Assembly: GCA_002901265.1 (NCBI GenBank)
Contig: PPHI01000020.1
Location: forward strand, 39,672-103,671
DNA length: 64,000 nt
From: Rhodopirellula baltica
Lineage (GTDB): Bacteria; Planctomycetota; Planctomycetia; Pirellulales; Pirellulaceae
Reading direction: 5' to 3'
Below are positions 36,911 to 47,084 of this stretch, in pieces. Positions within the stretch are counted from its first letter, which is position 1, and every line of letters starts with the position of its first letter. Under the pieces are notes generated by a model, which searched no databases, had not been told where the DNA came from, and worked only from the letters and a program-made list of their open reading frames with translations. The position numbers and the translations under genes were made by a program.

Positions 36911-37206
36911 GTAGTGGATCTTGTCAAAGATCCGGATTTCAGCACGCCCGGATCTTTGACACACGCCCGGATCTTTAACAAGATCCACTACTTGCGTCAC
37001 TCCGGAGACGCACGAACGATTGCAAAGTGCAAATTGGAAGAAAATAAATCACCAGCAATCGGCGAGCTGTCCACCTGCCGCGCAATTCCAAATTTGCAAC
37101 GTTCAATTTGCAATTTGCAATCCTCCTTCCACCCGCCTCTCCCGTAGTGGATTTTGTTAAAAATCCCGTTCCATCACACACTCGGATCTTTAACAAGATC
37201 CACTAC
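36911..37206. repeat. Compound palindromic repeat, left copy
   Basis: Two long palindromes in the same orientation. The first (36911-36991) and second (37144-37206) each begin GTAGTGGAT and end ATCCACTAC, with stems of about 24 bp and an embedded smaller hairpin (GGATCTT, TAAC, AAGATCC). They are separated by a ~150-base spacer carrying GCAAATTGG, AATAAATCACCAGCAA and repeated AATTTGCAA tracts. Essentially the same arrangement, spacer included, recurs at 39051-39312. The second palindrome lies 25 bases beyond the stop of the WYL regulator gene. Confidence 0.85.
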
Positions 37207-37231
37207 TTTGAAACCTGGTGATCTCTGCGTG

Positions 37232-37924
37232 TCATTGCCTGAACTCTTTCTCGTTTTTCCGATACATCGCTTCAAGAGTCTTGTCGTTTTCGCTGACGAA
37301 CACTTCGTCCAAGACTTCCATCCATTGCATGCGATCGATGCGGAAATTGCGGAAGTCTCTCCTTAATTCGCACCAACTCGCCAAGAACCAGATCGGTGCG
37401 ACAAAAGTCAACCCGAGCGGCCGAAGCTTTCGAATCGTCTCCGCTCCCACACCGTCGACGTAGGAAATCTCAACGACGTGTTGGGTGCGGATTGCGCGCC
37501 GCAGGGAAGTAAAATCGATCTGAAGAGTAGGTTTACTTGGACTAGGGTATGAAAAAGAAGTCGCTTGACGGATGCTTTCACCTAGGTCATCCGGTAGCAC
37601 CGCGGTGATCTTGTCGAGTGTCTTTCGAGCCGCCAATGCCATCGCTGGGTCAGCCCAGCTCTGCACCATCTGCGCACCAAGGGCGAGTGCTTCCAACTCT
37701 TCGTCGTCGAATAAGAGTGGGCGTACGACATAGTCGGGATTGATTAGGTAGCCTACACCCGCTTCTCCGGTCAGCGGTACGCCAGACGCTTTCAAGTCGG
37801 CGATGTCGCGGTAGATCGTCCGAACACCAACTTCAAGCTCTTGCCCCAACTCGCTCGCAGTCACCGCATTCCGGCGTGCTTTGAGGTACTCCACAATCCG
37901 AAAAAGACGATCCGCACGACGCAA
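37232..37924 (-). CDS. YafY-type HTH/WYL transcriptional regulator
   Basis: A 230-residue regulator. The N-terminal DeoR-like helix-turn-helix spans about 1-60 (RRADRLFRIVEYLKARRNAV; TASELGQELEVGVRTIYRDI). It is followed by the WYL ligand-binding domain (about 130-225), whose motif is degenerate (HVVEISYVD; APIWFLASWCELRRDFRNFR). The start is TTG at 37924, which gives the usual MRRADRLF beginning. Such proteins sense small ligands, often nucleotides. The divergent neighbour, an epoxide-hydrolase-like gene starting 133 bases away, is the obvious candidate target. Confidence 0.92.
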   Translation of the reverse strand: MRRADRLFRIVEYLKARRNAVTASELGQELEVGVRTIYRDIADLKASGVPLTGEAGVGYLINPDYVVRPLLFDDEELEALALGAQMVQSWADPAMALAARKTLDKITAVLPDDLGESIRQATSFSYPSPSKPTLQIDFTSLRRAIRTQHVVEISYVDGVGAETIRKLRPLGLTFVAPIWFLASWCELRRDFRNFRIDRMQWMEVLDEVFVSENDKTLEAMYRKNEKEFRQ

Positions 37925-38056
37925 TGCACTACTCGGTGAAAACGAAACCTCTGAATTCTCGCAATGCTGCTGACAGTAGGCTGTCAGGAGGGTCGTGTAA
38001 AGTCACCCGATCGCATCAAAGCCATCACGTACACGTTGGCAATCATTCGTAACTAA

Positions 38057-39013
38057 ATGGCCGGAGCTGAAGTGTTCGATCCTACCGATTTCCCCGTCCC
38101 CACTCTTGTCCCGCTAAACGATATCCATTTGGAAGTTTTCGAGGCGGGACAGCAAAATGCTGGAAACCCGATCGTGCTCTGCCACGGTTGGCCAGAACAC
38201 GCGTTCTCTTGGCGCTACCAAGTTCCAGCACTTGTTGCGGCAGGCTACCACGTGATCGTCCCAAATCAGCGAGGCTACGGAAATTCGACTCGACCGACTG
38301 AGACCACCGCCTACGACATCAGGTATCTGACGAACGACTTGGCGGCGCTCCTTGATCACTACGGTTATCGAGACGCAACGTTCGTTGGTCACGATTGGGG
38401 TGCGATGGTTGTCTGGGGACTGGCATTAATGCATCCTGCTCGGATCAATCGACTGATCAATCTCAGCTTGCCGTACCAAGAGCGTGGAGTCATTCCTTGG
38501 ATCGAGTTGATGGAGCAGATGTTTGGTGTTGACCACTACTTCGTCCATTTCAATCGAAAACCCGGCGTTGCCGACAAAGTACTCAGCGACAACACGCATC
38601 GATTTTTACGCAACTTGTATCGTCAAAATGTACCGCCGCAAGAACCTGAAGCCGGCATGTTTTTGATCAACCTCGCCAAAGCAGAAATTCCACTTGGTGA
38701 TCCGTTGATGAGCGACCTTGAATTAGAGGTATTTGTCTCCGCATTCGAATCGACCGGGTTCACCGGGAGTATCAATTGGTATCGAAATCTTGACCGCAAC
38801 TGGCAGATTTTGGCGGATATCGATCCGGTCATTCGTCATCGGTCACTGATGATCTACGGAGACCAAGATGCGATCCCCAAATCGAAGAATTTGACGCAAT
38901 TTGTCCCAAGGGTTGATGTAGCAAACTTGGATTGCGGCCACTGGATCCAGCAAGAAAAACCGGAGGAAACAAATTTGATGATCTTAAAATGGTTGCGGCA
39001 AAACCCAGTCTAG
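38057..39013 (+). CDS. Alpha/beta hydrolase, epoxide hydrolase-like
   Basis: A 318-residue alpha/beta hydrolase of epoxide-hydrolase length. The oxyanion motif HGWP is at 43-46, the nucleophile D113 in the GHDWGA motif and the general-base histidine at about H295 (DCGHWIQQEKPEE). The aspartate nucleophile indicates an epoxide hydrolase or haloalkane-dehalogenase-type mechanism and not an ester hydrolase. A cap domain with tyrosines (about 130-230) is present, consistent with epoxide opening. It diverges from the WYL regulator gene and shares its bracketing repeats. Confidence 0.9.
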   Translation: MAGAEVFDPTDFPVPTLVPLNDIHLEVFEAGQQNAGNPIVLCHGWPEHAFSWRYQVPALVAAGYHVIVPNQRGYGNSTRPTETTAYDIRYLTNDLAALLDHYGYRDATFVGHDWGAMVVWGLALMHPARINRLINLSLPYQERGVIPWIELMEQMFGVDHYFVHFNRKPGVADKVLSDNTHRFLRNLYRQNVPPQEPEAGMFLINLAKAEIPLGDPLMSDLELEVFVSAFESTGFTGSINWYRNLDRNWQILADIDPVIRHRSLMIYGDQDAIPKSKNLTQFVPRVDVANLDCGHWIQQEKPEETNLMILKWLRQNPV

Positions 39014-39050
39014 ACTGCAATTTGCAATCGTCCCACCAGCCGCCTCTCTC

Positions 39051-39312
39051 GTAGTGGATTTTGTTAAAAATCCCGCTCCAACACGCCCGGATCTTTAACA
39101 AGATCCACTACCTCGCGCCAAACCGGAGACGCACGAATCGATTGCAATGTGCAAATTGGAAGACTATAAATCACCAGCAACCGGCGAGCTGTCCACCTGC
39201 CTCGCAATTCCAAATTTGCAATTTGCAATTCACCCCGCACCCGCCTCTCTCGTAGTGGATTTTGTTAAAAATCCCGCTCCAACACACCCGGATCTTTAAC
39301 AAGATCCACTAC
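39051..39312. repeat. Compound palindromic repeat, right copy
   Basis: Two palindromes in the same orientation (39051-39111 and 39252-39312), each with GTAGTGGATTTTGTTAAAAA on the left arm and TTTAACAAGATCCACTAC on the right. The ~140-base spacer closely matches the left copy's spacer (GGAGACGCACGAA, GCAAATTGGAAGA, ATAAATCACCAGCAA, GGCGAGCTGTCCACCTGC, AATTTGCAATTTGCAAT). Just upstream (39014-39050) is another partial copy of the spacer end. The first palindrome follows the hydrolase stop by 37 bases, so it could also act as a transcript end. Confidence 0.85.
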
Positions 39313-39397
39313 CTTGAATTGGGCGTGTAAGACTTCTTTCTCGGCTGGGTATAGCGGGCGACTGCCTTCGTAACGATGCCTTTCCCGCTTCGACAAG

Positions 39398-40096
39398 ATG
39401 CCGATGACTCCCGAAGAATTGACCGACCTGTTTGATCAACAAGCTGCAAACTACGACGCACAGTGGGCGAAAACGGAAGCGATTCGCAACTGCCTATTTC
39501 TGCTGCTGGATTCACACTTTGCCGAACTGCCTGAGAACTCGCGCGTGCTTTGCGTCGGTGCCGGCACGGGCGCCGAGATGGAGCACTTTGCGAAAGCGCA
39601 ACCGGACTGGAGCTTCACGGTCGTCGAACCGTCGGGCGAGATGCTGGAACTTTGTCGCGAGCGTGCCGAAGCAGGCGGCTTTGCAGATCGCTGCGTCTTC
39701 CATCACGGCTACTTGGAAACGCTTGAGATGGCCGAACAACACGATGCGGCAACCAGCTTCTTGGTCTCGCAATTCTTTTTGGACCGCGACGATCGACGAG
39801 CCTTCTTTGCCGAAATCGCCAGCCGATTAAAACCGAACGGACTGCTTGCCAGTTCCGACCTATCGTGCGATCAAGCCGCCGCCGACTACGACGTGCTGCT
39901 TGAAAGTTGGATGCGGATGCTGGCGATGAGCACCAACGATGAAGCCGTCGTCGCACGTATCAGGAAGGCTTACGTCAACGATGTCGCTGTCCGCCCGATC
40001 GACGAAGTCACGTCGATCATCAAGTCAGCCGGCTTTGAAAACGCGACGCCGTTTTTCCAAGCCGGGTTAATTCACGCATGGATCTCCACACGATAA
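39398..40096 (+). CDS. Class I SAM-dependent methyltransferase
   Basis: A 232-residue soluble methyltransferase. The SAM-binding motif I is RVLCVGAGTGAE (about 49-60). The acidic end of strand 2 is VVEPSGEML, and the motif IV region is at about 115-125. No typical target-binding insert points to a substrate. An in-frame ATG at 39404 is an alternative start. It sits just after the right repeat copy and is convergent with the next methyltransferase gene. Confidence 0.9.
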   Translation: MPMTPEELTDLFDQQAANYDAQWAKTEAIRNCLFLLLDSHFAELPENSRVLCVGAGTGAEMEHFAKAQPDWSFTVVEPSGEMLELCRERAEAGGFADRCVFHHGYLETLEMAEQHDAATSFLVSQFFLDRDDRRAFFAEIASRLKPNGLLASSDLSCDQAAADYDVLLESWMRMLAMSTNDEAVVARIRKAYVNDVAVRPIDEVTSIIKSAGFENATPFFQAGLIHAWISTR

Positions 40097-40137
40097 GCCT
40101 TTCGTGTGTTTTGCCTTCGTTGCTTTTTGCTGCTGCG

Positions 40138-40593
40138 CTACTTTCGTGAAGCAAACGGCGATAGAGGGACTAGCCCACCGACTTGCTTGCGATAGTCCTT
40201 GTAGCCTGGAAACTGCTGCTGCATCTGCTGTTCTTCAAACTTCGACTTTTGCACGAGCACGATCACCAAGACGCCCCACATCAGGCAGCGACTGATCGCC
40301 AGCGGTGATGCCAACGTCGCGGCGGTGAACCACAGCAGCCCGCTGTACATCGGATGGCGTACGACACGGTAGGCGCCGCTGGTTACAAGCTCTGTCCGTT
40401 CGGTGACTGACGGGTGGATGCGAATGTTGCGTAAGCCGATCGTGAACCAAGCCCAGACGGCGAGCCCCATTCCCGGTGCGCCAAGCAAGAATGCCAACAC
40501 CGGAAACGGCTTCCACCGGATCGACAACACCAAAGCAGCCGACAATAAAAATTGTGCTGCTACGGCGAACGACTGCTGAAGTGGTCGATTCAA
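40138..40593 (-). CDS. Isoprenylcysteine carboxyl methyltransferase family membrane protein
   Basis: A 151-residue integral membrane protein with about four hydrophobic helices. The ICMT/phospholipid methyltransferase signature is present: GAYRVVRHPMYSGLLW followed by the KFEEQQM...FPGYKDYRKQV region that binds the cofactor. The start is TTG at 40593. Bacterial members methylate lipids or unknown substrates. It is convergent with the plus-strand methyltransferase gene and lies 27 bases downstream of the esterase gene end. Confidence 0.87.
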   Translation of the reverse strand: MNRPLQQSFAVAAQFLLSAALVLSIRWKPFPVLAFLLGAPGMGLAVWAWFTIGLRNIRIHPSVTERTELVTSGAYRVVRHPMYSGLLWFTAATLASPLAISRCLMWGVLVIVLVQKSKFEEQQMQQQFPGYKDYRKQVGGLVPLSPFASRK

Positions 40594-40620
40594 TCTCGGC
40601 GTTCTCTGTCTAAATAACGT

Positions 40621-41469
40621 TCAGTTCTCGAGGTACCCGAGAGAGCCTAAGAACTCGGACGCTTTGGCCAGAGTATCTTCATAAGCATCGCCCGAATTGA
40701 AGAAACCGTGCGGCGCGCCGTCGTAGAGGTGCAGTTCGTTGCGTACGCCCAGTTCCGTCAGCTTGTCACGGAACGCCTCGCCCGTTTCGACGGGGATCAG
40801 CTTGTCTTTGGTTCCCAGGAACACAATCGTCGGTGGGACATCGGCGTCCAAATTGTGCAGTGGCGAAATCGCTTCGTAGAACTCGCTGACGCGGTCGTAT
40901 CCATAACCTTGCGGCCCGTTGTCATAAACGGGATTGAACAGCACCAACGCGTTTGGCCGACAACTGACCGCCAGATCGTCTGCCGGGTCATCGAACTGAT
41001 CAACCGTTGCGGTTGCTGCGGCCACATGCCCGCCTGCCGAGCCACCGCCGGCGGCGATGCGCTGCGGGTCGATGTTTAATTCGTCGGCATGGGCGCGTAC
41101 CCAGCGAATCGCAGACTTGCCGTCCGCCACGCATTCTTTTGGCGAGGTGCCATGTTGTTTCTTGACGCGGTACTGGGCACAGATTGCGACCATCCCACGA
41201 TCGGCCAAGGCCCGCGATTGACCGTAGAACTGCGAGGGACTGCCGCCGACCCATCCGCCACCGAAAAAGAATACGATCGCGGCACGTGGCGTCGGATCTG
41301 ACGCTTTTGGCGGCTCGAAAAGGTGTAGCTCTAAATCCACCTCGCCGACCGACTTGTAGACGACCGTTTGATCCGGCTGCGGTTTGTCTTTCGCAGCCTT
41401 TTTCTTTTGCGCGTTCACCGGCAACGCGAACGTTGCGACCAAGACCGCGAGCACGGCGAGTCGGTTCAT
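40621..41469 (-). CDS. Exported alpha/beta hydrolase (esterase/lipase-like)
   Basis: A 282-residue protein with a signal peptide (about 1-20, ending LPVNA). The oxyanion segment FFFGGGW (67-73) corresponds to the HGGG motif of hormone-sensitive-lipase-like esterases. The nucleophile is S144 in GGGSAGGH. The acid and histidine are near GTKDKLIP and DGAPHGFFN, so the triad looks complete. It resembles planctomycete carboxylesterases that may remove acetyl groups from polysaccharides. Substrate not known. Confidence 0.9.
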   Translation of the reverse strand: MNRLAVLAVLVATFALPVNAQKKKAAKDKPQPDQTVVYKSVGEVDLELHLFEPPKASDPTPRAAIVFFFGGGWVGGSPSQFYGQSRALADRGMVAICAQYRVKKQHGTSPKECVADGKSAIRWVRAHADELNIDPQRIAAGGGSAGGHVAAATATVDQFDDPADDLAVSCRPNALVLFNPVYDNGPQGYGYDRVSEFYEAISPLHNLDADVPPTIVFLGTKDKLIPVETGEAFRDKLTELGVRNELHLYDGAPHGFFNSGDAYEDTLAKASEFLGSLGYLEN

Positions 41470-41651
41470 GTCGAAAACCTGAGGCGGGGCGGGGTAGAGC
41501 AGGGAAGGGAAACGCAGGATCGTCTAACCAACGCTTTTCGTTACGCTGATTTTACCAACGTTCGATTTTACCAACGTTCAATGCAGCAGTGTTTTTCCCA
41601 AGCCGAGTCCCAGCCCCAAATCGCAATCGCGGTCTATTGCGACAAAGCTGT

Positions 41652-42689
41652 TTACAGACGACGCAATCCGTCTTCTGTCATCGGCGTTGGGATTTCGAAG
41701 TCGACTTGGTCGATACGTTCTAGTGTTTCGTCGTCGAGGATCAAGTCTTTCGCTTCCAGTGACTCGTTGAGCTGTTCGACCGATGTCGCACCGATGATGG
41801 TTGAGCCGACGAAGTCATGTTGGCGACTCCATGCGACCGACAGTGCGGTGACGGTGGTGCCGATGTCCGTTGCAATCTCCGTCAACCGACGAGTCGTTTC
41901 GAGCGTGCGGTCGTTCACGAAGCGTTTGGCCATCCGAAGTTGCCGTTCGGCGTCGCCTTTTAGGTACGCGGTGAAGCGAGCGCCTTCTGGCGGCCCATCT
42001 TGGTATTTGCCAGTCAACACGCCACCGCCCAGTGGCGAGTACGGCAGGAGCGAGATGCCTTCTTGACGACAGACCTGTGCCAATTCGCTTTCACAGCGGC
42101 GGTTGATCAGACTGAAATTGTTCTGCACGGTTTCGTAGCGATAAGTTTCGCTGACGTCCGCGGTCCAGCACGCCTTCATCATGCCCCAACTGGTTTCGTT
42201 GCTGGCTCCGAACGCACGGATCTTGCCTGCGTCGCGCAGGTCTGACAACGCCCCCAGGACTTCCTCGTAAGGCATCCCGTGATCTGGCCAGTGCGTTTGG
42301 TAAAGGTCGATGTAGTCGACGTCCAATCGGCGCAGCGAGTCTTCGCATGCTTTGAAGATTTGATGCCGGTCAAGCGTGGTCTTACCGTAGCGGACGGGCG
42401 GTTTGAACCAACCGTGTCCGGGCCCGGTGACTTTGGTGGCGACGATGACGGTTTCGCGAGGCTTGGTTTTGATCCAGCGGCCAACGATTTCTTCGGTCAC
42501 GCCAAACAGTTCGGCCGATGGCGGTACGGGGTACAGTTCGGCGGCGTCGAAGAAGTCGATCCCGGCGTCGTAAGCGGTGTCACAGATTTCGTGACTCAGT
42601 TTTTCGTCGCACTGCAAGCCGAACGTCATCGTTCCCATGCAGATGTCACTCACAACAATTCCGCTGCGTCCAAGCCGTCGATATTCCAT
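41652..42689 (-). CDS. Aldo/keto reductase, Tas/YhdN-like
   Basis: A 345-residue aldo/keto reductase with the catalytic tetrad D48, Y53 (DAAELYPVP), K86 (VIVATKVTGPGHG) and H133 (LYQTHWPDHGMPYEE). It begins MEYRRLGRSGIVVSDICMGT, characteristic of the subgroup that includes Tas and L-glyceraldehyde 3-phosphate reductase. It is not closely similar to the aldo/keto reductase at 5512-6513. It is monocistronic, with its 5' end facing the repeat-rich region at 42845-43030. Confidence 0.93.
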   Translation of the reverse strand: MEYRRLGRSGIVVSDICMGTMTFGLQCDEKLSHEICDTAYDAGIDFFDAAELYPVPPSAELFGVTEEIVGRWIKTKPRETVIVATKVTGPGHGWFKPPVRYGKTTLDRHQIFKACEDSLRRLDVDYIDLYQTHWPDHGMPYEEVLGALSDLRDAGKIRAFGASNETSWGMMKACWTADVSETYRYETVQNNFSLINRRCESELAQVCRQEGISLLPYSPLGGGVLTGKYQDGPPEGARFTAYLKGDAERQLRMAKRFVNDRTLETTRRLTEIATDIGTTVTALSVAWSRQHDFVGSTIIGATSVEQLNESLEAKDLILDDETLERIDQVDFEIPTPMTEDGLRRL

Positions 42690-42844
42690 GGTTGTCTGAT
42701 TCAGTTCGCGTCAAATGAAATTGGGAGCGGCCCATGATAAAGGGGCAACGGAAACACGTCGACTCGGAGAGGATGAGCGTGTGTTCGATTGAGACGGAGT
42801 TCGCGAGATCAGCCGCCAATCCGCATTCGTCAAACGACGACGCA

Positions 42845-43030
42845 CGATTGATCGCCCCGGAGGGGCCGCCTTGGGTAGCTCGGGGTGTTAACCCCGAGTT
42901 GCGTGTCACCCGCGAGCGCATCGCCCCGGAGGGCCGACGGTGGTTCGTTGCAAGACCGACGACGGCCCCTCCGGGGCGAATGATTGATGGCTCGACGAGG
43001 TCTTGGGGCTCCCGCCCCAAGCTACCAACG
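42845..43030. repeat. GC-rich palindromic repeat cluster
   Basis: Part of the long gene-free stretch 42690-43193. It contains hairpins CTCGGGGT/ACCCCGAG (42876-42899) and CTTGGGGC/GCCCCAAG (43004-43023). It also holds copies of the GCCCCGGAGGGGC type segment in both orientations (near 42857, 42920 and 42965). The same elements occur at 13-75 in this window. They are intergenic and non-coding. The adjacent sequence from 43031 to 43123 shows no gene. Confidence 0.75.
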
Positions 43031-43123
43031 TGGCCCCCTTCGGAGTCAAAGACAGAGGTCCGAATCGATTGGGATGCGTCCTCCGGAGTCGAAAACAGAC
43101 ATGCCCCAACGCGATCAACAAAA

Positions 43124-43160
43124 AAGCTTGGCGCGAGAGCGTTGCTCTTGCGCCAAGCTT
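43124..43160 (-). terminator. Intrinsic terminator of the sucC-sucD operon
   Basis: A 17-bp inverted repeat (AAGCTTGGCGCGAGAGC, loop GTT, GCTCTTGCGCCAAGCTT, one G-T pair) lies 34 bases beyond the sucD stop codon. On the minus strand it is followed by a run of T (the plus strand has six A at 43120-43125). This is a textbook Rho-independent terminator for the minus-strand transcript. Confidence 0.9.
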
Positions 43161-43193
43161 GGCTGCATGGTTCGAAGATCGTCTTGCGACGTC

Positions 43194-44066
<873 letters not shown>

Positions 44067-44131
44067 TGAATCTTATGCATTTAGCGAAGTGTGTATTGTC
44101 GTTGTCATAAACCAGAGGACCGCGGGAAGGA

Positions 44132-45319
44132 TTACACCCCGGTCGCTGCCACAATTTTCTGAGCGGCATCGGTGATGTCACTCGCGGTAATGATGTCGAC
44201 GTCACTTTCGGCGAGCATCTTTCGTCCCTCTTCAACTTCGGTGCCTTCGAGTCGAACGACCAACGGCACTTTAAATCCGACCGTTTTGCTGGCCGCGATC
44301 ACGGCAGCCGCGATCGTGGTGCAGCGAGCGATCCCGCCAAAGATATTGACCAAGACGCCTTTGACGTTGGGGTCCGACAAGAGGATGCGGAACGCTTCAG
44401 TCACTTGCTCTTCGTTGGCACTTCCGCCGACGTCCAAGAAGTTCGCTGGCTGGCCGCCGTGGTACTTGATGATGTCCATCGTCGACATCGCCAAGCCGGC
44501 ACCGTTGACCAAGCAGCCGATGTTGCCTTCCAGTTTGACGTAGCTCAGTCCGGCGTCGGTCGCACGAACTTCGCTGGGCTCTTCTTCGCTCAAGTCACGG
44601 AACTCGGCGAGTTCTGGGTGACGGTACAGTGCGTTGTTATCGAAGGTGATCTTGGCGTCCAGGGCGACCATTTGATCATCGCCGGTGATCACCAGCGGGT
44701 TGATCTCGGCCATCTCGCAGTCATAGTCGACATAGAAACGGCACATGGCGGGCATAAAGCGTGACGCCGCTTTGGCAGCCGCGCCAGTGATGCCTAGCTT
44801 CTTGCAAAGCTTGCGGACTTGGTAAGGCTCCAAGCCGACGTGTGGGTCGAAGTGCTCTTTGAAAATCAGTTCGGGGGTTTCTTCGGCGACCGTTTCGATC
44901 TCCATCCCGCCTTCGGTGCTGACCATCAAGACAGGTTTCTTGTCGCCGCGGTCCAGGACAATACCCAGGTACAATTCGCGTGCGATGTCGCAGCCTGCTT
45001 CGACGAAGACTTGGTTGACCGTTTGGCCTTCGGGACCGGTTTGGATCGTGACCAGCTTTTTCCCCAGCAATCCTTCGGCGGCCGCACGAGCTTCGTCGGC
45101 GCTTTTGCACAGCACGACGCCGTGTTGCTTGGGGTTATCGATGACGGTGCCTTTTCCTCGGCCGCCGGCATGGATTTGAGATTTGACCACGGCAATTTTG
45201 CCGCCGAGCTTGTCGTAGGCCTGGGCCGCTTCTTCGGGCGTCTTGGCGACGATGCCCTCCAGAACCGGCACCCCGGCTTTTCGAAACAGTTCCTTGCCCT
45301 GGAATTCGTGGATTTTCAT
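44132..45319 (-). CDS. sucC: Succinate--CoA ligase beta subunit (ADP-forming type)
   Basis: A 395-residue subunit with an N-terminal ATP-grasp fold ([33 protein letters not shown]) and a C-terminal ligase domain ([40 protein letters not shown]). It provides the nucleotide site and binds SucD. ATP versus GTP specificity is not clear from sequence alone. It is the first gene of the sucCD operon and is divergent from the UxaA-type gene. Confidence 0.97.
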   Translation of the reverse strand: MKIHEFQGKELFRKAGVPVLEGIVAKTPEEAAQAYDKLGGKIAVVKSQIHAGGRGKGTVIDNPKQHGVVLCKSADEARAAAEGLLGKKLVTIQTGPEGQTVNQVFVEAGCDIARELYLGIVLDRGDKKPVLMVSTEGGMEIETVAEETPELIFKEHFDPHVGLEPYQVRKLCKKLGITGAAAKAASRFMPAMCRFYVDYDCEMAEINPLVITGDDQMVALDAKITFDNNALYRHPELAEFRDLSEEEPSEVRATDAGLSYVKLEGNIGCLVNGAGLAMSTMDIIKYHGGQPANFLDVGGSANEEQVTEAFRILLSDPNVKGVLVNIFGGIARCTTIAAAVIAASKTVGFKVPLVVRLEGTEVEEGRKMLAESDVDIITASDITDAAQKIVAATGV

Positions 45320-45490
45320 CGGTCGTCCGATCGCGTTGGTGGGTCGCTATGAGATTGAACTCTTGGATTGTGGCGCCCTGGCATGAAGGCACCAATTGCG
45401 GGAATATAAGCCTAGCGCGTGGCGATCGGAACCACACGGGACCGAGGTGACACGCCCCTTTTCGCCAATCATCCCGCCTCCCGAATCGAA

Positions 45491-47050
45491 ATGGCTCCCC
45501 ACACCCCTCCCAACTTGATCCTGCTGCACGAAAGCGACAATGTCGCAATCGCTGTTGCCGATCTCTCCGCTGGCACCGATGTCAGTCTTGGGTCACATCA
45601 TTTTCGAACACAATCGATTATCCCACGTGGTCATAAAGTTTCCGTTTGCGAAATTCCCGTCCACACGCCGGTGCTTAAATACGGCCAACCGATCGGCAAG
45701 TCCAGCACCACAATCGCCGCTGGCAGCCACGTCCACAGCCATAACTTGGTGGACCATCACGACGTAACTGAGAAGGTCACCGAAACCTCGCCACCACCAG
45801 CACCGACTCCCCTCCGCCGGACTTTCGAAGGCTTCGTACGTCCTGATGGCAGAGTCGGAACTCGCAATTACGTCGCCGTGTTGTCGACAGTGAACTGCAG
45901 CGCAACCGTCTGTCATAAAGTTGTGCAACGTTTCGATCCCGATCGGATGAAACGCTGGCCAAACGTCGATGGCGTCTTTGCCGCGACGCATACCACCGGT
46001 TGTGCACTCGCACTTGGTGGTCGCAAACATCAAATGATTGCAACAGCGGTGGCGGGTTATGCTCAACATCCCAACGTAGGCGGTCGCTTGATCATCGGGC
46101 TGGGCTGTGAACAAAACACGACCGGGTACTTAGCAGAACATCATGGCGTCGTTCCGCTTCACGCGCCTGACGGAACAACGCTGACGCGCGACCAACGTGT
46201 TCCGGTGTTGACGATGCAAACCGAAGGCGGCTCGGCGGTGACGATCGACCGGGCCGAACGCCTGGTCGAACAACTACTCGACCAAGCCAACGAGGTCCGG
46301 CGCACCACCGTCGATGCGTCGCACTTGATGATCGGTGTCGAGTGTGGGGGCAGCGACGGGTACAGCGGAATCACGGCAAACCCGGCAATCGGGGCGGTTT
46401 CCGACCGTGTCGTTGCCTGTGGTGGGACCTCGATCATCTCGGAAACCACTGAACTGTACGGCGCAGAACATTTGCTCTGCGACCGCAGCCGTTCGCCTGA
46501 AGTTGGTCAAAAATTGGTCGACTTGATCCGTTGGTGGCAAGACTATGTCGCCTTCTATGGCGGACGGTTGGACAACAACCCATCAGTCGGCAACAAAGCA
46601 GGTGGCTTGACCACGATCACCGAAAAATCACTGGGGGCCGTTTCGAAGAGCGGCAGTACAACGCTCGAAGCAGTCTATGACTACGCCGAGAGAGTCAACA
46701 CGCCTGGGTTGGTCGTCATGGATTCACCAGGGTTCGACCCATCCAGCGTGACCGGAAAGGTTGCCGGGGGTGCGAACCTGATTCTTTTCTCCACCGGTCG
46801 CGGAAGCTGCTTTGGGTGCAAGCCAACGCCCGTCATCAAGATCGCATCGAACAGCGAACTGTTTGAAAACATGCGTGACGACATGGATCTGAATGCCGGT
46901 GAAGCCGTCGCTGGGAAGTCGATTCAAGAACTCGGCGACGAATTTTTTGAATTCGCGTTGCGGGTTGCGAGCGGCGAAACAACCGCTAGCGAGCGCAATG
47001 GTTTTGGCGATCACGAATTCGTGCCATGGACCGTCGGCCCAGTCCTGTAG
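45491..47050 (+). CDS. UxaA-family dehydratase (altronate/galactarate type)
   Basis: About 519 residues from ATG 45491; a GTG at 45419 would add a Thr/Arg-rich leader of no coding character. The N-terminal SAF domain (about 10-85; LHESDNVAIAVADL) is followed by the UxaA core (about 105-519). Conserved core motifs are GRVGTRNYVAVLSTVNCSAT, HTTGCALALGG, LGCEQNT, ECGGSDGYSGITANPAIG and GNKAGGLTTITEKSLGAVSK. Members dehydrate sugar acids such as altronate or galactarate to keto-deoxy acids with an iron or other divalent metal. The family is part of uronate catabolism, consistent with the pectate-lyase-like gene in this window, but the substrate is unproven. Confidence 0.9.
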   Translation: MAPHTPPNLILLHESDNVAIAVADLSAGTDVSLGSHHFRTQSIIPRGHKVSVCEIPVHTPVLKYGQPIGKSSTTIAAGSHVHSHNLVDHHDVTEKVTETSPPPAPTPLRRTFEGFVRPDGRVGTRNYVAVLSTVNCSATVCHKVVQRFDPDRMKRWPNVDGVFAATHTTGCALALGGRKHQMIATAVAGYAQHPNVGGRLIIGLGCEQNTTGYLAEHHGVVPLHAPDGTTLTRDQRVPVLTMQTEGGSAVTIDRAERLVEQLLDQANEVRRTTVDASHLMIGVECGGSDGYSGITANPAIGAVSDRVVACGGTSIISETTELYGAEHLLCDRSRSPEVGQKLVDLIRWWQDYVAFYGGRLDNNPSVGNKAGGLTTITEKSLGAVSKSGSTTLEAVYDYAERVNTPGLVVMDSPGFDPSSVTGKVAGGANLILFSTGRGSCFGCKPTPVIKIASNSELFENMRDDMDLNAGEAVAGKSIQELGDEFFEFALRVASGETTASERNGFGDHEFVPWTVGPVL

Positions 47051-47084
47051 GACACGAGCATTAAACGCTCCTCGGTACAGCGTC

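Noticed and set aside
37094..37125. AATTTGCAATTTGCAAT tracts as phage attachment sites
   Set aside because: The motif occurs several times here only as part of intergenic repeats, with no integrase gene and no element between matching copies.
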